From: Mnemiopsis leidyi
Taxonomy: Eukaryota > Ctenophora > Tentaculata > Lobata > Bolinopsidae
Reading direction: 5' to 3'
DNA length: 41,460 bases
NCBI GenBank assembly: GCA_000226015.1
Contig: JH154795.1
Location: forward strand, 59,242-100,701
Both the position numbers and the translations under genes were made by a program. Of the stretch, positions 12,001-24,000 are shown piece after piece. The stretch's first letter is position 1. Each line of letters begins with the position of its first letter. The notes under the pieces were generated by a model, which saw nothing but the letters and a program-made list of their open reading frames with translations, was not told the origin of the DNA and searched no databases.

Positions 12001-15000
12001 CAAAACATAAAGTCAAGAATCTGATTGGTATATCATTCACGAAATCCTGTCACTGAAATCTAAAATACTGTTGATCAAGTAATGAACTAGCGGATTTGGC
12101 AGATTTTATTTAATCACCGATCTGATTTTGGTCAACAGATAACGTTATTAGGGTCAATGATATGGAATGTTTGTGTGGCTCCCAAGCCTACGATTTCCTG
12201 ACCCACCTTGCCCCTCTACAAACAATTTACAAACCAGCCCATTATTCGAGACCCTCCCCCTTCCTATGCGATAAGACCCAGCAATGGTGAAACTTATTGT
12301 CTTCTAGAAGTATTTTTCTAGCCTATGCGTTAAAAATTGTTAATGGAGGTCTGGCCCATATCGCGTCCATTTTGCCAAGTCTGGGAGTTGGGACATTGTT
12401 TGCCCTGCATCAACCCAGCATTGTCCCACTCACCAAGTCTAGTCTAATTATCAATTTAAAGCAAGTTCCCTGGACTCTCAGATTAGCCGGTTAGTTTGAA
12501 ACTCACAGTTACCGTATGTGTAATGTTTCAACCCGGCAGTTTGGAAAGAGACAATGTAGGTGGCCCCCATGAAGTCGATAGTCTAATTTCCGTAAATAGG
12601 TAGGTAGGTACTCTGAAAAGAAAATATTCAATTAAGAGTAGACAAATACCGCTACCTGATCAAACATTCTACCGCGCAACATCCCTCAAAATTGCTACAT
12701 TTGACGTTACTTTATCCGAATTTGACGGGGTTAATGCAATGATACGAGACCTGGAATCGCATTAGCGTGCTAGCCCGCTTATCCAAGCTTTTAAAATAGT
12801 AATATTGTCATTAAAGTGACAGATGCCATACTCCTACCGTATCTTTTCCTGACATCATGAAGTGACGTCATCAGGGCACATACCTCCATGACGTCATATC
12901 AAACTGAAACCCTGCCTTTGTTGTGGTTGGAAGGAGCCTGGAAGTCTAGCATTGTTGTCGCCTGCCCCTAAAGTCACCTGGAAGTAAAACGAGGGTTTAA
13001 AGGTGATACAGATCTGCGGTTTTGAGTGATAAGATACGAACCTTCTGTCCTTCTACCTCAACACTACTAATGGACGTTGTGTCCTTAGCCTCATGCCTCA
13101 TATTTGTGAGCCTTAACTTCGATTTCCATTTCGAACCTAGCGGCAATAATATCGAATTTGTATCCTTGATTTATTGCATCACGTTCAACATGTATCTGTA
13201 ATGTGATGAAATGTAAAGTTCGTGAAAAAGTAACTTTTCCTCATTTCGCTACAATATTAAACTTCCCACATTTCTGAGTGCTTGAAGGAGGAAGGTCGGC
13301 AGGGCTGGACATCTAGAAAGTTCACGTGGCTATATAGTGGATATATAGTGGCCAGAGCGACGTCGAAACGCACGTTTTTACTTGCGACCTTGGCGTGACA
13401 CTGCGAGAGAACGAACAGTGATGCGGATGTGAACAATGTGTATTGTTGTCTATGGTAATGTGATATCATCTCTGAACTTGTGGTGGGAGCTACTTGTCAG
13501 TGTTTTCAACTGTAATCAGTCTTACAAATAAGCTGTAAATTGTAAACAGTCGTCAGTTGAAGTGAACATTTAGAGTTTTTCAAAATACCACGATCGTGTG
13601 ACAGTCAAAAAGTTTTGGTAGCAGGTGTGCTCTTATCATTTGCAAATAGCATTTTCTAGATCTAAGAAGTTTTCGAAGCCAGACTCTCTCTAAGCCTATT
13701 TTAAAACAGTGTCCAGAATAGTCCTTTAATTCGGGTTCTCACTTTCGCGATTTCCGGTGTCGATAAAATTTGTGGGATTAAATGTCACGGCGTTTTATTC
13801 AACTTTAATCGCCTGACTGATTTTAGGTGAAATATATGGTACCATCGCTGCAGCTTTTTAATGAATAAAAGAAGGAAAATACTCCGAATTTATCAGCCCT
13901 GTCTCCTAACCGACAAATTGCTTATCAAGTCCATTAAAATCAATACTCGTATAGTGTGACACAAAGTAATGCCACTATGGTTAACTACTTACGGTATAAT
14001 GAGAGATGGTGAGGAGCATTGCCATTAAAACCTGGCAGAAAAGGGGCAGGGATTTTGTCCCTAAACTTTCAATTCATTCCAACGTGGTCTCGATATCTGG
14101 TGCACGATATTCGGCATTTCAGGGGCATTAGGTCACTCTTATTTAGCCTTGCTCATGGCGTTAGACTGAGAAAAAATTTCAGCTTAAAATTTGAAAGTAC
14201 CAAATTTTCAGCAATCATTTTTTGTCTTAAGTACTAGCCAACGTAATTGACATATTGATATTATGGCAATTCAGGTTTGGTAAGGACTTCAATCAAAATT
14301 TCAACAATTTCTCTTGCCACGCCCTGTAATTTTGACTGAGTACAAATAATACAATCAACGTCCGGCGGACGGACTCCGATCAACCCACGAAATCATTACA
14401 TACTCTTACAATAACCCCGATGACCAAAAGTTGACGAGGATTGTTTTTAAACCTACCCAAAGTACAAGTAGGTGCTTAATCTTTCTAACCATTTGATAAG
14501 TAGGTCAAACTGTTTGTGAAATTAGGGCAAATGATCAGGCGAGGTGATAAGAAGGTGGTGACAGATATCAACTCGTTAAGAGATTGGAACCCTCACTTTC
14601 GGTCGACTGGTGGTCTCAATACGGACCGTCCTGCGAACCAACCGTTTTGTAAACGTAAACTTTAGTCCTCCATCTTGTGCCCTAAAACGTGCGAAATGTT
14701 CGGTTACTGGAGCAGTAACATTATGTTTGGGCAGGTGATGAATTTATGAACGGTTAGTGTGATATCGCACTGAGAAGAGTGAACCGATTTTTTATTAAAC
14801 CAGAGAGAATTAATGCGCTTTTCTGAGCCATCAAAGAAATGAATCCAAATCCTGTAATTCTTGGCGTCTTTTGTGAGTTCAAAGCGCAGAGAAAAGACTT
14901 GACCTTGACGGAGCACTTACCGACTCAGCTGAGAAGCTTAGCGATGACGCCTGGTAGTCGGGTAGAAGTTCGTTAAGTGATCTCCAAATTTGAATATCGC

Positions 15001-18000
15001 ATTATCCCTGCTAGATTGGGTACGCTAACGCAAACCATTACCCAATTACTCCCACCATTATTCTTCAGCTCGCCTTACCTTAAAAACTTGACCCAAAAGT
15101 ACGTTAGAACAGCTGGTGGGACACAGGGAGAAAATTCCTATCTCTTATCTTTTGGTTACCCCTTGTTTCGTGATAATTCGATAACGATCACGTGTTATTA
15201 CACTTCACCTCCATTTCCAGACTTGTTCAGAGTTTTAATGACGGCTTGTTAAGCTCTTGTTGAGGTAGTCTGGCGACGTAAGGATTCTGTTCAGGGTGTG
15301 ACCGATTCGGGGACATATCATGATACACCACCGATTTGCTCTGGAGCAAATTTGGCCCAACTAAGGCGAGGAAATCGAATTGTTGGCCGATTTCGAGTCT
15401 TTGTGCAGCATCACCGTAATTTCTAGTGGAGCTCTTTGACTTACAAGTCAGTGGATATACCCTGATTTTGGCACTTGTAATGGACTACGGGAGTCTGTAA
15501 ATAAAGTACGCAGGAGCGGGCAAAACCGGACCATTAAAGCCGTGTCACGCTAGAATGGCGAGGTCTCAGGCCAGAACTCCCATCAGAAATGTCTACAGCT
15601 GGAGTATGTAGTCCTCAAGTTGTACATCAGAACACTCTCGCCACTCGGTCAGCCGGAGAGCTGACATCAAATATCCGGACAAAATCTAACCACTGTCACC
15701 CTTACAGTACGAGGGGGTAAATCTCGGAAAAATTAAAATCGTCTGGCGGGTGTCTGCTGGGTTTTAAAACACCTGCAAATGTGGTCGCTCGTATTTATTA
15801 TTAGGGCACTGAGTTTACCATAGCAGCATGTTAAAAACTAAAGTTTAAGATAAAATAACATTTAATTTTGAACGAAGATCATTTTGGAAATGTTCCCAAA
15901 ATTTGGATGTTCCGAGGGAGGGATGTTTTATACATTACAACTTACAAGTATATCCGCAGTTTTGGGTTTCCGGACTTCTGTGTCTATTCAGTTTTAGTGC
16001 CGAGCTCGTAACAATAACACTGGGTGTGTGTGTACGTGCGTCTGTGTGTATGTGCGTCGTCTGTCTGTCCAGGAAGTGTAAACATGGGTACCACCCTTTC
16101 TATCTCCTGCAGACACCCGCCATTCTACAATCTCACTGTACACCAATCTTCCGTCGTATACTCGTGAATACCAGTGTATACTCCTGTGTAATTATTACTT
16201 ATCTACATTAAACCCTTGAATGGTAAATTCTCTACTTTTCACGCGGTTCTGAATCTGAAGTTCTGAATCTTATCTTGACTGCCAATCTCATCACTTTCAC
16301 CTCGATCCAAAGGCCAAAGTTGTTGCTAATTTTAAGACGCTAGCCTCTTTAAAAAATAAACTTGAAGTTCTATGGAATTGGTACTACGCATTTCCTTGGA
16401 ATTGTTAAACCATGAAATATGGAGGTGTTTCTTAAGAGAGAACTGCCTCGTTTCATGGAGTAAGTTATAGCAGGGATGTCTTGGTCCTGATATTTCTGAT
16501 TATTCTTCATAATGCTCTCAGAGAGAGTAAGTGAGGCCCCTGCCCGCCGTTTGAACAATCCCAATTAATTATCTCCACTCCATCTCTTCAGCCAAAACAC
16601 TCTAATTTCTTGATTGGCTACAACTCCAAAGGGGACTGCTCATTGGTCAAAACGTGCCACGTGGTACTACGACACTGCACGTGCAGCTGCGCGGCTCCGT
16701 TCCCATACAGATAAGATTAGGAGTCGTCTCTTGCTTGTTTACAGAAGTACACTTCTAAGTTATGATATTACAGATATTGTTTTGCAATCTCCTGATCATG
16801 CCTGAAATTTATTGGAAGTACTGAGACCACTAAAGTACCTTGTATGGCATTGCTTGATGAACGAATTTTCTCACGGTGAACAGTAAAATATACCTTCAGC
16901 TCCGATACTCGGACACGTCACTACGTCTATGTTGAACAAAATAGATGGTGATGAAATACCGGACCATGGTAATCAACACCTAAATTGACTGGATATATCT
17001 AAACCTGGGGATCCCTCATTAGCATACTCAAGATCGACTGTCCTTGTTGACAAATCTAAAGTCAAGATCATTCGAATTTTCCCGAGGTCTGGCATTCTGA
17101 TGATCACCATGTGATTTACATTAATCCAATTTGTCAAACCTTCTAAAATCAAGAGCTTCGTCATCAGGCTTCGCAATATTCCAATTAAGAATTTAAGTAC
17201 TTGAATAACTTACTGTTGTTTATAATTGTGTAGAATTCCGCCAATGGTATCACATCTTGATGTCACGTGATGAGTTTCACCAAATTACCGTCGAAGACAA
17301 TAAATACGACATGTGTCACGTGATTTTAGGTGGGGCGTCTGATCAGGGTAATGTCTGGGTGTCCACCTTTAATAACCCTGGTCAATAGATCTATTGATTC
17401 TCTACTTGAACTGAATCTTGTGCGGCAAGATATGGAAAGACCATAAATATAGCTAAATAATCATTAACTAAGTAACTATTGTTGTACGTAAATCAGTTAT
17501 AATTCACCTATCTAGATCGGTGACATTCCCACTTCAACACTATTTAGCAGTGACCATGAAACGTATCCTGGATCACATCTGTACCTCCCGACAAAGATTC
17601 AGGTCTGACTAGGAGTCTCCTTAAATCCCTCTTTCTCCGATCTGCGCCTGTAGGTCGGACAAGTTAAGTGCGGCTCCACTGATCGATATACCAATATTGT
17701 GGTGGCTTCATTCGATACTTGAGAAGCTAAGTAGTTGATGGCCACAGTTTCTGTGAGAAAACTCTAGCTGTATTTGTGACGATCGCCTCCTTAATGGACG
17801 ATTTCGAAAGTGTTAGTACTGCAAGGTGGCGAGCCCAAGCATTTTAGTGAAATATAGCCCACCATTGACCAAACTTTCTAAAGTCTTTGATGTTGCTTTT
17901 AGCCAGCATTTCACCTCTAATAATAGCACCATTTAAACGCCACGTTTTAGCTGAACGATCGCAAAATATCTATGACAAATCCAGCGTTTTTCTTTGTCGA

Positions 18001-21000
18001 GAACGACTTCAAAATGGACCACGTGACAAGTTATTGCAGACACGTGACAGGTCTGTATTCTTCCAGTAGGGACGTACGGGCAGCTAATTTACTGTTGTAG
18101 TGCAGAAAGGCTGGCGTTTAGCAGTAAACACGGTCACTGCACGTGGAGGTGAGACGGAGAGCTTCAGGGCAGACATCGCATGCTCACCTACTTGCAGTAC
18201 CTGACCAATAAAACCGATTATTGAGGTACCGGGCACCATTTCAGCTCTTTGTGCTTGGACTGCTCTCATTATTGGAGTATAGGGTAAATAGACCGTTTTA
18301 AAACCAATAAAGTTTTACGGTTCCTAAAAGGCCCTCGGGGTGAAGGCTAAAATTATACGTGATCACGAGTGGTCGGTCTAAGTGAAAGTATTAAACTCAG
18401 TTATCGTCACACCGATCTGATGTGGTCTTCTTCTCCTGGTCAGATGGAGTAACTGAGGGGGAGTTTCTGTGTAAACCTGATAAATCTAAGTCTTGTGTAA
18501 CAACCCAGCTGAGGGGAGTTTCTGTGTAAACCTGATAAATCTAAGTCTTGTGTAACAACCCAGCTGAGGGGAGTTTCTGTGTAACTGTGTAAACCTGAAA
18601 AATCTGAGTGTAACAACCCAGCAGTTGACATCATGTATGTTTAATGGAGGTATACGTAAAACAACTTCTTACAAATTGGAAGCCACAGCAGTGTTTTCGT
18701 GTCTGTATAACATAGTCGTTCAAAAATAAACGTGTTTACTGGTGATAGGGCAACAAAAATTAATAATCACGCCTTACACCCAGCTTAAACACGCACCTAA
18801 TACACACAAGACCAAAGTTATTACTTTAACACTTACTTCACCACGGTTATCTCATTGTCCTTAGTTCTTACTTTTAATATTGTACTTTATAAAGTACAAC
18901 TCAAGTATATTAATCCAACAATCTCTACAGGAACGCTTTGTACGAACTGAACTTTCAATGGATGAACGATGATGTGTATCCGGACAAAGTAAGATAATCT
19001 ATGAAACTTTATTTTAACTGATAGTGAAATATTGAATCACAGTTGTTTTTATCTTTGAATTTTCCTTCACTGAACTCTACAGCGTTAGGTCGAACAGCTT
19101 TAACATTTTTGCAAATTCTTTCACACAAAAAATGTCTACTTAAAGAGGTCATTTTGAGATGAGTCTTGTTACTTTAGAAGGGAGGAGAACTGATTCTTTC
19201 ATACTAAAACTCCTGTTCTTCATTTGGTGATGAGGTACCAAGTTTTGTAAGAACTCTACCTTAGTCATTACTTATTGCTACGATATGTCGGGTGGAGTCA
19301 TTAACTATTTCTATCAAAATATCCACGGTCCCAGCTATCAGTTAATGATATAAGACTGATGTAAAAATAGCTGCTGATATATCAGGAGATGAACTACAGA
19401 GAGGTCTTGTGGGCTCAAGTCACCCTGTTTAACAGGAATATCTTTGCCGTTAAGGTATGCAAGTAGGTTTACGTGGCAAGTTAGATCACACTTTCACAAC
19501 ATCAGTGTTAAATTTGCAGGCTTTCTTCATGGTATTTCAATAAGTTAGTAACTTGCCTGAATGAAAACTTGGAATTTGGACTTGAATCTTGAGCGGTTAA
19601 ATATGTATTTATAGGTACCAAAAATCAGACATGTAATTCCACATTTAACACTTTCTTCGTTTTCTCCTTGAAATACTAATTGACAAAGCTATATTCGTAG
19701 GTGTCAATCAATGTGTCAAAAACATGGGTTGATTGAACTGCTTGTGTCTGTACCGATAAATTATTGTAACTGGAGCATATGCTATGTCTGACTGCTTTGA
19801 GCTAAGCGATAAGTTTATAGAATATTATGCGATGCTTCCTCGGAGAAAACCATCCAATGAGTTCTGTTGCCGCCTACTATCAACACAGGTGCCATTAGTC
19901 CGGCCACCAATTTGTCCCTGAGGTCCAATAGCTTGGCCAGATGGATGACGAATTGAATCATTAATTAATGGTAAATAGATAAATTTACACTACTCACTCG
20001 GCCGCTCTGTGAACTGAACGGTTTCTAGGAGCTATTGCTTCTTCTCCAGCAAAGTGATAATCGAGTGAATTATTATTTTAGAACTGTTTGTATTTCTCTT
20101 AATCGAGTTTAACTAGAGAAGAAAATATATTGGCTAAAGCTACCACGGTTTTCAAGATGCTGAGAAATGTCAAAACTCATCGCTAATAAACTTATTAATG
20201 GAAAAAGTTTTCAGCTTTAACTTCAAACATTTGACGGAAAAAAGTTTAGTCCAATTGGAGACATAATTTTCTTTGAATTCATTTACTGTCACGTATTCTG
20301 AAGCCGGTAAAGGCTTCAAGCAACTTTTGATCTAAAAGTCCACCACCCACTGCCCAGTCTGTGTTGAAGCTTCATTTTAGATCTGTTTAATGCAACTTAA
20401 GATATCAAATCATTTGGCGAGATCACCATTTTTGGAAATCCGCTGTGATCAGAAGGGCTATGTCCTTTAGTTGATATCATAATGTCTAGTCTCCTTTACA
20501 TCACACAATATTATATATGTTATTTGAACCAGAGGTTAAATAACGTAGGATAAGTTTTCAGTTCCACATTCTCTGTGAAATGGCTTTCGCCAAGTTTTGA
20601 GATATGGGACTGAATTTTGATAATCTCAGTAATAACCTATTGCTAGTCCATTCTCTGATCAAATTGGCAGTGTCTATGAACTATATCTCATCAAAACCAG
20701 TCGTGTAACATTACCATTAACAACGATTATCTCTCAAAAACGAGTGATGAAAGACAGTGCTACTTGACAGGCCTATCAGACATGCAAGACAGGAAGGTGC
20801 ATGTTGGGGAGGATGTTATCAGCTCCATTACCGAGGTGATAGGTAGAACTCTAGGTAGCTGACAAGTCTGTTATCAGACTGGACCCAATCAGTGCTTCAC
20901 GGGGAAGTAGCTCGGTACTTTCATCTTGACAGGTAGAGTGTAGAATTGTGCTGCATGACAAGTGTTTAGCGTGTGTTTGTACCTACACGGAGATACCGGA

Positions 21001-24000
21001 CCCCACACAGTGCTGTTTTCAAGATAGTCTCAAATCTGGAGGTGGTGTAGCAAGGTCTAGTGTGGTGGGGGGGGGTGTAGCAAGGTCTAGTGTGAGGGGG
21101 GGGGGGGGTGTAGCTAGAACGTGTGTGAGAGGGGGGGGGTGTTTCCAGGATATAAGATCAAGAATCACATCACTAGTTACCGTCACGAGATGTAGGAAGA
21201 TATTACAAACAAGTTACAAGCAGCTGTACCACCTCCCTGGTCACTGTGACCTAACAGTCAACATAAATCACTTTGTGACAGTTTCCTTTCTCTTTCCGAA
21301 ATGGTGTTTTGTCCCTCTAGTCACGTCTCCACTGTTGACCAAACCAGGAACTGAGGTGGTGTGCAAGGTGCAAGAAATGGGTTGAGGTCAGGGGCCCTGA
21401 GATGAGAAGTTGAGGTTAGGCCCGCTGCCAGGCAGGGATCCTGGATGTGGTGCCATGATGACGGAACATGCCATCCTCTCTATCTCTGCTTCACGACTAG
21501 ATTTCTCTCCCTCTCCTGATACAAGATCTCTAGCTTTGACTCGCATCCAATATTCCCCGCAATTAACATGCTTCTCAATACATCATGTATCGAGGTGAGT
21601 TGTGAAGTAATAATTTTAATGTGGCCCAGAGATCCGGGGTCCCGTCACAGTCATTACGGTTGTACATGTGATGTATTGTAGAAAGTTTTATACGGGAGAG
21701 AGAGGGGGGAGCTAGAGCCTGGACCAGACTACCGGCTACACCCTCACCCCGGCCCTTACTGTGTACTGTCTAGACGAATTGTAAATGAAATTTGTAGCAA
21801 GTTCGGAAAAAATTACCCGATATGATACGCTTCATGTAATATTTTTATAGAGTTTCATGTTCTGAAGATGGTGTAAGTTACACTCGCGTTCTGTGGACCG
21901 AGCACCAGCAGGGTGCTTTCAGGAAGTACCCCATCTTCTTATCGAGCCTCCCTATAATCGGTCTTTAGAGTTTAGTTCCGGTTAATAAGGTGCTTACTGG
22001 TAAACACTTGGGGAGGCGACCTATAGGGCTCGGCATGTGTTTTAATAAACTTAGAGAAATTAAATTCTTTATTAATAACTGTTGGCTGAGGTGGGTGGGA
22101 GCCATGGTCACTCTACTCTGATGTGGGGTACTTAGTGAAACTATGAGTCTTACAGACTACTGGAGTATTTGCAGACTACTGGAGTACTTACAGAATATAC
22201 TAAGGAGACCATCCCATCATCTCGTGGAAACTTGAAATGTCACAATTTTTATGAAAAATAGAAATTTCAGCTAGCTGAATTTTGGACAACGTAAATACCA
22301 ATTTCTACGATTTCTAAAATGTTGACGTTTTTAAGTTTTAACACTTTTATCTTCAGTTTGTGGAAACTGACGATTACGAGTACTGTATAGCAGCAATGGG
22401 ACAGCGCCCCATAGATTGTCACAACTACTACACCATGCTCATCAAACTCAGCGATACGAACTTGTTTGTGTGCGGCACCTCATCTTTTGCACCCGCTTGT
22501 GGCACTAGACTGGTTGGTTAAGAGTAGATATTTAATTATCTAGTCTTTTAATGAGCTTTTTTTGTATAAAGGCAACTTTTGGCATTTCGGTTTGTCCTGA
22601 GATTTGCTTCACTTCATCAATCAATCTTGTTAATTTTATATCGTTTCACCAATATTCACAAGAGTTACTTTTCAGAAAAGTGAGCTTTCCTATAAGTCAA
22701 ACGAAGCTAAAGTTAACTATGTGTCTTCCAATCCTTATTCCTCGCATATCTACCTGCGCTTAAAAGAAGGTAAAATCCTTGATATTTAATGTCATTAAAA
22801 GCAGATATTATCGCCTGACAGTTTAGTGGTCACCTGACAATTTATCTGGTCACAAGGGCTGAACTTTACCCAAACTTTTACAAATCCTACTTGAAGTTAC
22901 GATTGTCATGATTCATTAGATCTGTTTAACCCGCCATGTCAGTATGTCATTCTCATTCACAAACATGTTCCACAAATCATCTCCCTGTATTCTTGTCACG
23001 TGGGGGCTACGAGCCAATCAGTGCGCTTATTACAGAGTGTTTAAGAGTTGCTGCGTTGTTCAGTAAAAGGTTACTTGTCAAGAGTTAAGCATGGTTTTAC
23101 CTCGAGTCAATGTTAGTTCTGTTTCCCAGAGGCTGGCCTGTCTCAGTAACTGGACAAGGAAGAGTGGTAGACGACATGAAGTAGATAATCTAGAGAATCT
23201 TGTTTCTCAGATGAGTTATTGACGAGGAAATAGTGAAATTCGAGACATGAGAAATAGACATTTCGTCTCCGAGATTATACTGATTAACCGCTCAGAGCCT
23301 CTTAACCGGTGCAATATAAGTGAGTTTTGACTGGGTAATCCTACTTACCCACGATGCTGCTCTTTCGTAAAAGCGACATCGCGGATTGATTTAAACTTCA
23401 AAATTCTGGGTGTTCCTCCGAGATTGTTGTCCTCGGCAATTCTGTGTTGAACTAAAGTGTTAGAATTGAAGATTGTCCGAATTTTTGTAACGTTCAACAG
23501 CATTCACACCATATTACAAGAAACACATATTGTTATCCCGAGAAGTAGCAAAAACTAGGTGGGTCGTCTTAAACACGGGAAAGCGTGTGTCTTCCGAGTT
23601 ATTCCCCTTCCCAATACCGATACTCGATGACAACTCACTTTGGTGTTAAAACTCGAGTTTAAAATACAGGACGAATAATTGTTGCAGACTTCACTGATAT
23701 TCTCATTTTCACACGCTCTTCGCTGAGGTGTTCTTGTAACTTTGTGTGCTCAAAGACACGCTAGATAGTTAATGAGGGTTAACAAAGCAAAGCGTGACGA
23801 GAAGCACACGTCCACGCCAAGTAAGACTGGGTTCTCAAGTTTTCCTGAATTTTCAAAAGAGTTGGTATCAGGCAAGCTGTGCCAGGTGGGTTATTGTTAA
23901 AAACTAGGGCTATAACATGAGATAAGGGGCTGTGCCCTATATTATGCAGCTTGACGTCAACCCGACGCCGGCAAGGTAGCCCGAACAGTTTAACGGCGGC

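Larger units (their letters stand above)
11817..18930 (+). other. Semaphorin intron 2 (7.1 kb)
   Basis: Non-coding. It carries a tandem pair of perfect CRE palindromes (12863-12896), CACGTG pairs at 17264/17317 and 18020/18041, a GT-rich stretch near 16020-16060 and a 55-bp triplicate repeat (18456-18625). ORFs of 60-100 codons are present but unrecognised and unsupported. Confidence 0.6.
18989..22356 (+). other. Semaphorin intron 3 (3.4 kb)
   Basis: Mostly AT-rich sequence. It includes a possible 69-nt cassette exon (19386-19454) and poly-G repeats (21040-21142). No other coding segment was recognised. Confidence 0.6.

Noticed and set aside
20948-21385. 145-codon ORF with GGGVARSSV repeats
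   Set aside because: It is produced by the poly-G tandem repeat and has no recognised domain.
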